64,000 bases of DNA, taken from NCBI GenBank assembly GCA_023391695.1, contig JAEWAK010000037.1:62001-126000 (forward strand). The letters are read 5' to 3'. This stretch comes from Bacillota bacterium (GTDB lineage: Bacteria; Bacillota; Clostridia; Lachnospirales; Lachnospiraceae). The translations under genes and the position numbers were made by a program. Shown in pieces: positions 44,730 through 53,251 of the stretch. Each line of letters starts with the position of its first letter. The first letter of the stretch is position 1. The notes under the pieces are model-generated. The model had not been told where the DNA came from, searched no databases, and was given only the letters and a program-made list of their open reading frames with translations.

Positions 44730-46145
44730 TTAATCTAAATCTTCGCCGCCTGAGGCGATTACCTTTTTATACCACGCAAAGGATGCCTTTTTGGATCGTT
44801 TCAGGCTCCCCTTTCCATCATTATCTTTATCAACATAGATAAAACCGTAACGTTTTTTCATTTCTCCCGTTCCTGCCGAAACCAGGTCGATACAGCCCCA
44901 GGGGGTGTATCCCATTAATTCGACCCCGTCCGTATCCACCGCCAGAATCATCTGCTTAATATGCTCCCTTAAATAGGCTATCCGGTAGTTATCCTGTATG
45001 CTGCCGTCCGGTTCGGGCTCGTCAACAGCCCCCAGCCCGTTTTCCACTATAAAAAGAGGTATCCGGTAACGGTCATATAAACAGTTCAGTGCCAGCCGGA
45101 GTCCGACAGGGTCAATGATCCATCCCCAGCCGGAGGCCTCCAGATAAGGGTTTTTGATTGCATTTAGCATATTGCCTCCGGTCATTTCCCCGGTCATGGT
45201 ATGGGAAGCCACATTAGAGTTATAATAACTGAAGCCGATATAATCAACGGTTCCTGCTTTGAGGATTTCTTCATCCTGTGGTTGTGTCTCCAGCTTGAAT
45301 CCCCTGGCCTCAAAATATTTAAGGGCCTTTTTTGAATAGGCTCCCCTTACCTGGACATCAGAAAAGATATAGTGCAGGTCAATTGCTTCCATTGCCTTTA
45401 ACTGATCCAGGGGATGGCAGGTTTCGGCATAAAATGTGGGGTAGAGCATCATCATACCGATTTTAAAGCCTGTGCTCACGGTATGCCCCAGCTTCACGGC
45501 CAGGGCACTTGCCACCAGCATATGATGGGCGGCCTGAAAGACCACCCGGTCAAAGTTTTCACCCTCCTCTACCCGAAGGCCTGCTGCCATGGAAGGGTGT
45601 AAGGCTATTACGTTTATTTCATTAAAGGTCATCCAGTATTTAACTTTATCTTTATATCTATGAAAGATAACTTCACAGTAATTTAAATAGAAATCGATCA
45701 GTTTCCGGTTTCTCCAGCCGCCGTATTTTTTTACCAGCCCATAGGGTGTCTCATAATGGGAGATCGTTACCACAGGCTCGATCCCATACTTCAGACATTC
45801 GTCAAAGAGGGAATCATAAAATTCCAGGCCTTTTTCGTTGGGTGTTTCCTCATCTCCCGCTGAAAATATCCTTGTCCAGTTAATGGAAGTCCGAAAACAC
45901 TTAAATCCCATTTCCGCAAACAGCTTTATATCTTCTTTATAATGATGATAGAAATCTATGGCCTCGTGGCTTGGATAATTTCTGCCGTCAAGAATGCCGT
46001 CCGTATACTCTCTTTTTGCATCAACACTTCCGGCTGTCATACAGTCGGCCGTACTGATGCCTTTTCCGTCTATATTCCACGCGCCCTCACATTGGTTGGC
46101 TGAGACGGCACCGCCCCATAAAAAATCATCCGTCAGTTTACTCAT
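44730..46145 (-). CDS. GH1 6-phospho-beta-glucosidase
   Basis: About 471 residues: start signature LTDDFLWGGAVSANQCEGAW, acid/base motif MTFNEIN, nucleophile FIVENGLGA and C-terminal RYGFIYVDKDND. Unlike the GH1 protein near 31 kb, the acid/base motif is standard for the family. AAGGAGG is 5 bases before the ATG at 46145, so the extension from 46190 is not used. It follows the EIIC gene of the lactose/cellobiose-type PTS and precedes the flavin oxidoreductase. It cleaves the phosphorylated disaccharide or aryl-glucoside delivered by that PTS. Confidence 0.92.
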   Translation of the reverse strand: MSKLTDDFLWGGAVSANQCEGAWNIDGKGISTADCMTAGSVDAKREYTDGILDGRNYPSHEAIDFYHHYKEDIKLFAEMGFKCFRTSINWTRIFSAGDEETPNEKGLEFYDSLFDECLKYGIEPVVTISHYETPYGLVKKYGGWRNRKLIDFYLNYCEVIFHRYKDKVKYWMTFNEINVIALHPSMAAGLRVEEGENFDRVVFQAAHHMLVASALAVKLGHTVSTGFKIGMMMLYPTFYAETCHPLDQLKAMEAIDLHYIFSDVQVRGAYSKKALKYFEARGFKLETQPQDEEILKAGTVDYIGFSYYNSNVASHTMTGEMTGGNMLNAIKNPYLEASGWGWIIDPVGLRLALNCLYDRYRIPLFIVENGLGAVDEPEPDGSIQDNYRIAYLREHIKQMILAVDTDGVELMGYTPWGCIDLVSAGTGEMKKRYGFIYVDKDNDGKGSLKRSKKASFAWYKKVIASGGEDLD

Positions 46146-46161
46146 GTCATCCTCCTTGTTA

Positions 46162-46238
46162 AGAGGGACTGCTGCAAAACAGCTTTTCACTCCTTAAAAT
46201 TAACAGAGTTTACCGATACTATTTTGCAACAGCCCCTT
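46162..46238. repeat. Inverted-repeat element between EIIC and GH1 genes
   Basis: GGGACTGCTGCAAAACAG on the plus strand near 46167 and CTATTTTGCAACAGCCCC near 46221-46238 are inverse of each other with about two mismatches, spanning some 77 bases. A related half (GACTGTTGTAAAATAG) lies at 50975-50990. This looks like a MITE remnant or an mRNA stem. One arm sits next to the GH1 ribosome site. Confidence 0.5.
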
Positions 46239-46294
46239 ATATTACATTTAATCTAGCATGCAGCAAAACGGAATGGGAATATCCGTTTTGTTTT

Positions 46295-47548
46295 TTAATT
46301 TACTTCTGTTTCTTCCTTTACCGTCTGCCTGTCTGCCATTTTAAAGAAAGGAATCCAGATTACCGTTGTTACAAGAATTAAAACTACCTGTAAAATTGCC
46401 GTCGGAATACCTTGAGCCAGGAAACCAGATATAATCTGCGGCATGGTCCAGTTTACGGTAACACCGGACAATCTTGGCGTTATGCCCAGGGCAATGGATA
46501 AATAACTGATTGTAGTACAAATAATCGGGTTAAGTACATATGGGATAAATAACAGCGGGTTTAACAAAATCGGTACACCAAATAACAACGGTTCATTAAT
46601 TCCGAAAAAGGCAGGAATTATCGACATTCTTCCCAGGGTTTTAAGCCTCTTGCTCTTTCCGGTAAACGCCATTAAAAATGCCAGGCCGAAAGTTCCCCCG
46701 ATACCGCCGGGTTGACATAATAAAGAGAAGGAGTCGATAATGATGTTGGGAGCCGGCAGCCCATTGGCCAGTGCCTCCAGGTTCTCGGCAGAAGCCGCTA
46801 AAGTTATGGGTGATATTACACCGAATATGGAATTTCCGTGTATACCGCAGAACATAAATAAAGTGGAAAGTATCTGTACAAAAAGGTATGCGGGGAAGGA
46901 TAAGCCAACGCCCTGCAGCGGTGCCTGTATAAAGGAATAGATAACCTGATGGATACTTCCGTAACTTGTGGAAGCAAAAGCTGTCGCTATGGCAATTGCA
47001 AGGATTGCGCAAAGTATGGACGGCACCAGGGCGGCAAAAGATTCCTCCACCATGGGCGGCACACCTTCGGGCATACGCAGATAAAACTTCTTATCCATCA
47101 GAAACTTGGTCAGTCTTACCACACAGGCACTTACCAGCATAGCAGTAAACAGACCTGCATATCCCAGCCATTGTGTGGGAATATTGGTATATAATTCATG
47201 AGGTGTCAGTATCAGGAACGTCATTAAACTTGTGATTGCCGCCGACAGAGGTTTCATGCCCAGCTTAGAAGCATACTGATAGGGCAGGACAAAAGCCACA
47301 TATAAAGCGATAATACTGAGTGTCAGTGACTGGACCGTCATAAAGACAGTTGCAAGGCCCGTATCTGCAACAAAATTCTGCCAGGCCGGTATGTCCAGAA
47401 ATGCTCCCAGACAGGCAAAGGACCCGATTAAAATGATCGGTAATAAAAATTGAAATGTTGCACCCAAGGCACTTAAAAATTTGATGCTGCTTATTTTATG
47501 TGCGATCGGCATTAATTTGTTCTGTAATGCTTCCATAAATTTGTTCAT
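46295..47548 (-). CDS. PTS cellobiose/lactose-family EIIC permease
   Basis: A 417-residue membrane protein of the Lac family EIIC (CelB/LicC type), with about ten membrane segments. Typical features are FLLPIILIGSFACLGAFLD, MFCGIHGNSIFG, GGTFGLAFLMAFTGKSKRL, FGINEPLLFGVPI with the substrate-loop Glu, and a late LSIALGITPRLSGVTVNWTM. It receives phosphate from the EIIB encoded 32 bases upstream. It is the membrane channel of the operon EIIA-EIIB-EIIC-GH1-oxidoreductase. The ATG has GGGAGG upstream. Confidence 0.92.
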   Translation of the reverse strand: MNKFMEALQNKLMPIAHKISSIKFLSALGATFQFLLPIILIGSFACLGAFLDIPAWQNFVADTGLATVFMTVQSLTLSIIALYVAFVLPYQYASKLGMKPLSAAITSLMTFLILTPHELYTNIPTQWLGYAGLFTAMLVSACVVRLTKFLMDKKFYLRMPEGVPPMVEESFAALVPSILCAILAIAIATAFASTSYGSIHQVIYSFIQAPLQGVGLSFPAYLFVQILSTLFMFCGIHGNSIFGVISPITLAASAENLEALANGLPAPNIIIDSFSLLCQPGGIGGTFGLAFLMAFTGKSKRLKTLGRMSIIPAFFGINEPLLFGVPILLNPLLFIPYVLNPIICTTISYLSIALGITPRLSGVTVNWTMPQIISGFLAQGIPTAILQVVLILVTTVIWIPFFKMADRQTVKEETEVN

Positions 47549-47579
47549 TACATAATCCTCCCATAAGTTATTCGTTATC

Positions 47580-47888
47580 CTATTTTTCTGCTATGGCAAT
47601 TGCATCCTTTAAAATCTTTTCCCCGTTCATCATTCCGAAATCCATGGCCTTGATGACATCGATCTTAGCCGCCTGTTCCGGATACGTTTTTAAAGTAGCC
47701 TCTTTTTTAAAGGCAAGCTGAGGTCCTAAAAGTATGACATCCATTTCAGCTATGAAGTTTTCCAGCTGGGTATAGGGATAAGCCGCGATTTCCGCTTCTA
47801 TTCCCTGTTTGCCTGCCGCTTCCTTCATTTTTTTTACCACCATACCCGTACTCGCACCATTTTCACATACCAAAGCAATCTTATACAT
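47580..47888 (-). CDS. PTS cellobiose-family EIIB
   Basis: A 102-residue cytoplasmic protein of the Lac-family EIIB fold. The phospho-Cys loop is LVCENGASTGM (Cys8), followed by the LGPQLAF motif and a C-terminal helix. AAGGAGG lies 6 bases before the ATG, and the gene overlaps the upstream EIIA by 8 bases. It relays phosphate from EIIA to the sugar on EIIC. Confidence 0.93.
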   Translation of the reverse strand: MYKIALVCENGASTGMVVKKMKEAAGKQGIEAEIAAYPYTQLENFIAEMDVILLGPQLAFKKEATLKTYPEQAAKIDVIKAMDFGMMNGEKILKDAIAIAEK

Positions 47889-48192
47889 TTCTTACCTCCT
47901 TATACAGATAAATGATTTCTGCTGCCAGTTCCTTAATTATATCTGCCGCCGTCAGATGATCTGCCGCATGTACCGTGAACATTGTAACCTGAAGGTCTCT
48001 GTGCTCCGCATCGTAAAACAGCAGTTCACTGTGGGCCTGATGCGCTTTTACAATCGCCGCTTCAGCCTGCTTTAAACTCTGTGCTGCCTCTTCATATTTG
48101 CCGGCGCGGGCCTGTTGGATAGACAGCATTGCTAAACTTTTCCCCTCACCGCCGCTTGCAATGATCTCCATGCTTTTTTCAAGTGCATCCAT
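47881..48192 (-). CDS. PTS lactose/cellobiose-family EIIA
   Basis: A 103-residue helical protein. The active His75 lies in MFTVHAADHLTAA, the invariant motif of Lac-family EIIA. The three-helix bundle forms trimers and accepts phosphate from HPr. It is the first gene of the PTS operon and shares an intergenic promoter region with the divergent LicR-type activator. AAAAGGAG precedes the ATG. Confidence 0.93.
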   Translation of the reverse strand: MDALEKSMEIIASGGEGKSLAMLSIQQARAGKYEEAAQSLKQAEAAIVKAHQAHSELLFYDAEHRDLQVTMFTVHAADHLTAADIIKELAAEIIYLYKEVRNV

Positions 48193-48287
48193 TAAGTTTT
48201 CTCCTTTTCATCTCTGTGTACCGGTCTGTAACTTCCGGTTCCTGTCTTTATTATCCTGGCTTCCCTTATAAATTTCTATTCCCAGAT

Positions 48288-48317
48288 TTGCACTCTGACG
48301 GTGCAATTGTAATTATA
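48288..48317 (-). promoter_or_regulatory. Probable activator-dependent promoter of the PTS operon
   Basis: A TATAAT is present on the minus strand at 48317-48312 but has no recognisable -35 at 17 bases (TAATTA). Just downstream a TTGCAC-N7-GTGCAA dyad (48288-48306) could bind the LicR-like activator. The rest of the 48193-48525 gap is AT-rich without further clear signals. Confidence 0.45.
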
Positions 48318-48525
48318 GACATTCCATACAGCCCTAATTATAATAGTTATAATAGTAATCCGCTGCCGTTGTATAAGTTTTAGACTTCCCTAAAATTTAT
48401 AATTTGTATAAATTATTAATCATTTCCGGAAACTAAATTATTATATCCTGAATTTTACTTTATGCAGACCTTACTTATGTAATGATCCGATAAGTCACAA
48501 ACAAGCGGAAAGGAGTGTCCTATTT

Positions 48526-50442
48526 ATGCAGGAAAAAGAAATTCAGGTGTTAAATTACCTGAAAAATCAAACAGGCTGGTGTACTGCAGCCAATATATCC
48601 GACAGTTTAAATTTTTCCGTCCGCAGTGTTAAAACCTATATATCCAATATTAATTCCAATTATCCTGAACTGGTCCTCTCGTCCAGGGAAGGCTTCCTGG
48701 TTACGGATAAAGAACGGCTGTATTCCCTGTTAAATGCTTCCGCCACTCATATCCCCCAAACTGCCGAAAGCCGGCAGGCTTATATTCTTAAAGTGCTGTT
48801 ATTGCGCCAGCAGACGAAAGACTTAAACGAACTGGCAGATGAATTATGTATTTCACCGGTGACTCTAACCAATGAAATTTCCAGGATTAAAATGGAATTA
48901 ATAAAATTTGATCTGGTATTTAAGACGAAAAACAACTGCGCTTACATCGACGGTCTGGAAAAAAACAAGAAAAAAATGATTTCCCATCTGATTTATAACG
49001 AGACGAAAGATAATTTCAGCAGTTTGGATTTAATACAGACTTACCTGCCCAATTTTGATATGAAAATCGTAAAACATGTAGTCACCGATAAATTATTGTC
49101 TAACCACTATTTTATTGATGATTTTTCTTTGACTAACTTTATTTTACATGTAGGTATTACCATGGAACGGTCCTTAGAAAATCCTTCCGCCACAGAACTT
49201 GGCGATACCGCAGTGACTTCTCCCATAGACAAACCGATTCATAAATTGTTAAGGGAAATATGCGATAACCTGGAAAAATACTTTCCGGTCCATTTTACAG
49301 ACAGCGATTTTAACAATCTGGCATTGATCCTTATGACCAGAATCGTCCATGAAAACATTAATCAGCTGGAACCTTCCAGGCTGAAAGATATCGTAGGGTC
49401 TGAAATATGCGATTTAATGGAGCTGATACAGAATAAAGTCAGGAATGTTTTTTATGTCAACCTGAATAACCAGGATTTCGTGATCCGCTTTTCCCTCCAC
49501 CTTTATAACATGATGATACGTCTGGAGAATAACATCCATTTAAGAAATCCCCAGCTTTTATCAATCAAAAATACCTACCCGTACATTTATGATGTTTCCG
49601 TATTCATCGCCAACCTCGTCACCAAGGTAAAAGGTTATATATTGTCGGAGGATGAGATTGCTTATATTTCCTTGCATATCGGGGTCTTAATAGAAGAACA
49701 GAAAGCCTTAAGGGATAAAGTAAAAGTCCTTGTTATTGCCCCCGGGTACTATTCCACCCATTTAAGACTGGTGAAGAAAATCCACACGGTGTTTGAAGAC
49801 AGTATTATCCTCTCCGGAGTCATTACCTCCTTAGATGAACTCGGACTTTTCACCGACTATGATTTCGTTATAACCACCATACCGGTAAATACCTGTTTAT
49901 CCGTGCCTGTGGCCCAGATCAACAATTATTTTGATAATAAAGATATCAGCAATATTGTCAATGTTTTGGAAGATATAAAAAAAACAAGGGTGAAAACCAT
50001 ATTGGAAAATAAGCTTAAATATATTTTTAAAAAAGAACTGTTTTTTTATAACCCGGATTTTAAAGACCAAAACGATGCCATAGATTCTTTATCAGATATC
50101 TTAAAAAAGAACGGCTATGTGGATTCAACCTTCCGGGAAAAACTCTATGAGAGGGAAAAAATCAGCTCCAGCGCATATACCAATATTGCCATGCCCCATC
50201 CCCTGGAAATGTGCTCTTTCTCCACAGCCATAGCCGTATCCATCCATCCGGCAGCCATAAACTGGAACGAAAACAAAGTAAATGTGGTATTCCTGCTGGC
50301 CATTAACGAAGAAGACCGCATACTGTTCCGGGATATTTTTGATTTGGTTACCGAAATCATTTCCAGCAAAAAATACTTTCACAGCCTTTTAAATACCAAA
50401 ACTTATGAAGAATTTATTAACCTGTTAATATCATCGGTTTAG
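48526..50442 (+). CDS. LicR/BglG-family PRD transcriptional activator with EIIB- and EIIA-like domains
   Basis: 638 residues with domains in order: HTH_11 (1-60), Mga-type HTH (about 80-150), PRD1 (about 175-280), PRD2 (about 290-395), EIIB-like (about 408-495) and EIIA-like (about 505-638, active His in IAMPHPLEMC). The EIIB-like part reads VLVIAPGYYSTHLRLVKKI, with no Cys at the expected phosphorylation position, so this input seems lost. The PRDs contain histidines at DNLEKYFPVHF and AYISLHIGVL. It is divergent from the cellobiose-type PTS operon and probably activates it when unphosphorylated. GGAAAGGAG precedes the ATG. Confidence 0.9.
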   Translation: MQEKEIQVLNYLKNQTGWCTAANISDSLNFSVRSVKTYISNINSNYPELVLSSREGFLVTDKERLYSLLNASATHIPQTAESRQAYILKVLLLRQQTKDLNELADELCISPVTLTNEISRIKMELIKFDLVFKTKNNCAYIDGLEKNKKKMISHLIYNETKDNFSSLDLIQTYLPNFDMKIVKHVVTDKLLSNHYFIDDFSLTNFILHVGITMERSLENPSATELGDTAVTSPIDKPIHKLLREICDNLEKYFPVHFTDSDFNNLALILMTRIVHENINQLEPSRLKDIVGSEICDLMELIQNKVRNVFYVNLNNQDFVIRFSLHLYNMMIRLENNIHLRNPQLLSIKNTYPYIYDVSVFIANLVTKVKGYILSEDEIAYISLHIGVLIEEQKALRDKVKVLVIAPGYYSTHLRLVKKIHTVFEDSIILSGVITSLDELGLFTDYDFVITTIPVNTCLSVPVAQINNYFDNKDISNIVNVLEDIKKTRVKTILENKLKYIFKKELFFYNPDFKDQNDAIDSLSDILKKNGYVDSTFREKLYEREKISSSAYTNIAMPHPLEMCSFSTAIAVSIHPAAINWNENKVNVVFLLAINEEDRILFRDIFDLVTEIISSKKYFHSLLNTKTYEEFINLLISSV

Positions 50443-50603
50443 GTTGAGGGAGGCTGCCGGACACAGAAAACGGATGAAGGATACTTTGTAAAAACTTAGG
50501 CCGTCACCGGAGGTCGGAGGTGTACGCAAGCTTCTTGTATTGGCAGAAATAATATGATATATTTAAGACATAACAGATTGAAAAAGAAAGGACAGGTGTT
50601 TAA

Positions 50604-50966
50604 ATGAAATTTAACTGGTGTACCATACAGGTTAATGACATGGAAGAATCCTTAAGATTTTATCAGGATATTGTCGGGCTTAACATAGACCGCAGATACC
50701 AGGCAGGCCCGGATACGGAAATTACTTTTCTGGGTGACGGGGAAACTAAAATCGAGTTGATCCATAATAAAAGCAATACTTCCGTTCAGGTCGGCAAGGA
50801 TATCTCTCTTGGCTTTGCCGTAAGATCCGTGGATGAGACGACGGAATTTTTAAAGGAAAAAAATATCCCCCTGCACAGCGGACCTTTTCAGCCCAATCCA
50901 CATATTAAATTTATCTATGTGCTGGATCCCAACGGCTTAAAGATCCAATTTTCAGAAAGTATGTAA
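50604..50966 (+). CDS. VOC (glyoxalase/bleomycin-resistance) superfamily protein
   Basis: A 120-residue single-domain protein. The beta-alpha-beta-beta-beta pattern begins with CTIQVNDMEESLRFYQDIVG and ends VLDPNGLKIQFSE, characteristic of VOC metalloproteins. The His/Glu metal ligands are only partly evident (IELIHNKS, IKFIYVLDPNG). GAAAGGACAGG precedes the ATG. The gene stands alone and ends in a hairpin. Function unknown: possibly lyase, isomerase or binding protein. Confidence 0.85.
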   Translation: MKFNWCTIQVNDMEESLRFYQDIVGLNIDRRYQAGPDTEITFLGDGETKIELIHNKSNTSVQVGKDISLGFAVRSVDETTEFLKEKNIPLHSGPFQPNPHIKFIYVLDPNGLKIQFSESM

Positions 50967-51021
50967 ATACAAAAGACTGTTGTAAAATAGTGAATTTACC
51001 GGGCTTGGGTCCGGAATATAG

Positions 51022-51062
51022 ATGGAGTGTGAAACCGTATAATTAATCGGTACACACTCCAT
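51022..51062. terminator. Hairpin after the VOC gene
   Basis: ATGGAGTGTG (51022-51031) pairs perfectly with CACACTCCAT (51053-51062), with an inner ACCG/CGGT pair. The T-tract on the plus strand is short (ATTTATG). It lies between converging genes and probably terminates at least one of them. Confidence 0.6.
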
Positions 51063-51176
51063 TTATGCATGTATAAGTAATTGGTTTGGAGCATCGGACT
51101 ACGCAGAGGTCATTTTTAACTCCAAAGTTCCAATATTAAGTCCGGCTCCTGACTGCAGAAGCGCAATACTTCCCAG

Positions 51177-52061
51177 TTAGTTAAATAGCGACAGCTGTTC
51201 GTATTCATAGCCGGCCTTATAACCGGCTATAATATCTTTCATTTTATATAATATCCGGTTTTTCTCACATTCCTCTGCAAATAGCCGGTATAATTCCCCC
51301 GCCTGGGGGCTGCCGCACTGGTACCTGTCCCCATACCGGCCGATATACCTGCTTTTTATCCCCGGAAAAAACTCATCCAATTTCTCATAATAATATTCCC
51401 TCTGATTATTCCGAAGGGTAACACCAAAAGCCGGATAGATAAATTTTGCACCGTTAACTTTGGCAAGGCGAACCATATTTATGACATTTTCCTTAGTATC
51501 ACTGATAAAGGGCAGTATGGGCATAAATAATATTCCGGCATAGATTCCGGCTTCCGTAAGCTTTCGGATTGCTTCAAACCGCCGGGAAGAAGAAGCCGTA
51601 CCCGGTTCAATTTTTCCGGCTATGGCATCGTCGGTATTGGTTATGGTAATTTTACAGATGACCGGAGAATGTTCTTTCATTAATTTGAGAATATCGATAT
51701 CCCTGGTAATTAAACAGCTTTTTGTGGCAATCGCCATCCCAAAGCCAAAAGCCGCCGCCAATTCCAGGGCATGCCTGGTCAGGCAAAGTTCCTTTTCAAA
51801 GGGATTATACGGATCACTCATGGCACCGGTGCCGATTACGCCGGTCCTGACCTTATGCCTTAACTCATCCCGTATAATTATCAGGGCGTTCTCCTTTGCC
51901 CTTACCGTATCAAAATGATCGACCCGGTAGCAGTCACTCCTGCTGTCGCAATAAATACAGCCATGACAGCAGCCCTTATATATATTCATATTATAATCCG
52001 TGCCAAACCAGGAAGAATTCTTGGTTTTGGTCACGATGGTTTTGGCGGGAATGTATTGCAT
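51177..52061 (-). CDS. Radical SAM protein of the spore-photolyase-like (SplB) family
   Basis: About 294 residues. The [4Fe-4S] site is CCHGCIYCDS (Cys31, Cys35, Cys38 in a C-x3-C-x2-C pattern) after the start MQYIPAKTIVTKTK. The usual SPL-like GTGAMSDPYNPFEKELCLTR and FMPILPFISDT segments follow. The protein is shorter than true spore photoproduct lyase and matches the widespread SPL-family radical SAM proteins of unknown substrate. A longer frame from 52280 overlaps the WYL gene. The ATG at 52061 has GAGG at the correct spacing. It follows the WYL regulator by 19 bases. Confidence 0.82.
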   Translation of the reverse strand: MQYIPAKTIVTKTKNSSWFGTDYNMNIYKGCCHGCIYCDSRSDCYRVDHFDTVRAKENALIIIRDELRHKVRTGVIGTGAMSDPYNPFEKELCLTRHALELAAAFGFGMAIATKSCLITRDIDILKLMKEHSPVICKITITNTDDAIAGKIEPGTASSSRRFEAIRKLTEAGIYAGILFMPILPFISDTKENVINMVRLAKVNGAKFIYPAFGVTLRNNQREYYYEKLDEFFPGIKSRYIGRYGDRYQCGSPQAGELYRLFAEECEKNRILYKMKDIIAGYKAGYEYEQLSLFN

Positions 52062-52080
52062 ATTACACCTCATGATCCTC

Positions 52081-52980
52081 TTATTTGTATACCGATAAGG
52101 CTTCCTGCAAACGGTTTTTAATAATTCCACGGACCCGGGCAGGCTCCAGAACTTCTGCATAATTACCGAAGGACAGGATATAGCCGTATACCCATTCATC
52201 TTCCGGAAAGGAAAAAGTGACCAGGAAACTTCCGTCCTCCTTTTTTTCCACCAGGCTTTCATTAAATTCATCATAGACACGGTAAGCCTGTGAGGCAGAA
52301 ATCCTCATTTTGACCGTTACTGCCTCAGGAAGCGGCATATTCTCCTGCAACAGCTGCTGCCCGGCAGGCATCTCCCTTATAAAAGCCTCATTTGTAACCT
52401 TTAAGTTTTTCATCCGGTTCAGCTTAAAGGTCCTCATATCCGACTTATTTCTGCAATATGCCTTCAGGTACCAGGTTCTATTCTTAAACCATAATTGGAG
52501 GGGTTCCGCCTCCCGGCTGGTTTTCTCTCCGTAAGTGCTGTAATAGTCAAACTGCAGTACCTTTTTTTGTAAAACAGCGGTTTTAATCAGGTTAAATGTC
52601 TCCTTCTGGCTGTCACTCCAGTCCGAATAATCCACTTCAATCCAATTGTTCTGTTTGGTCCCAAACAGACTGCTCATTTTGGAAAGTACCTGATTTAAGT
52701 CAGGATAATTGGTCGCATTCAACCCCTGGAGTGCGGATATGATTTCCTCCTGCTCCTGTTTTGACAGCACGGATTTATTCAGCACAAAATTATCCAATAG
52801 ACCGATACCGCCGCCCTTGCCTTTACTGGTATAAATCGGTATTCCGGCCTGGCAGAGTACGTCGATATCCCGGTAAATGGTACGGACGGATACTTCAAAA
52901 TGTTCCGCTAATTCTCTTGCGGTTATATAATTTTTGTTTAATAAAATATATACGATTTCAAATAATCGAATTACCTGCAT
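52081..52980 (-). CDS. YafY-type WYL-domain transcriptional regulator
   Basis: 299 residues: N-terminal HTH_11 (ITARELAEHFEVSVRTIYRD), a linker, a WYL domain (about 140-215) with LQLWFKNRTWYLKAYCRNKS, and a C-terminal WCX extension. Regulators of this class bind small ligands or nucleic acids and often control adjacent metabolic genes, here the radical SAM protein 19 bases downstream. GGTGAT precedes the ATG. The ligand is unknown. Confidence 0.88.
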   Translation of the reverse strand: MQVIRLFEIVYILLNKNYITARELAEHFEVSVRTIYRDIDVLCQAGIPIYTSKGKGGGIGLLDNFVLNKSVLSKQEQEEIISALQGLNATNYPDLNQVLSKMSSLFGTKQNNWIEVDYSDWSDSQKETFNLIKTAVLQKKVLQFDYYSTYGEKTSREAEPLQLWFKNRTWYLKAYCRNKSDMRTFKLNRMKNLKVTNEAFIREMPAGQQLLQENMPLPEAVTVKMRISASQAYRVYDEFNESLVEKKEDGSFLVTFSFPEDEWVYGYILSFGNYAEVLEPARVRGIIKNRLQEALSVYK

Positions 52981-53251
52981 ATTATCACCTGATTATATTC
53001 TACCACAATAACATGACAGCTTTATGTCATATTATAATCTCCAGCAGAAAATTATTTAATTCCCCTGCACCAGGAATATGTTTTTCTTTTTCAGCTCCCC
53101 ATATATATCGCCTCTGTAACGAAACGGTCTGCCTGTTCCCTTTTAAGATAAGGATATTCCCGGTTAAGATTGCCTTCATGGGTATTGTAAAATCCGGATA
53201 TGTTTTAATCTGTTGTTCTATTGCGGTCGGTGAGAAATAATCCAGGTGAAT

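Noticed and set aside
52062..52280. N-terminal extension of the radical SAM protein by 73 residues
   Set aside because: It lies within the WYL regulator gene on the same strand and precedes a well-placed ribosome site for the ATG at 52061.
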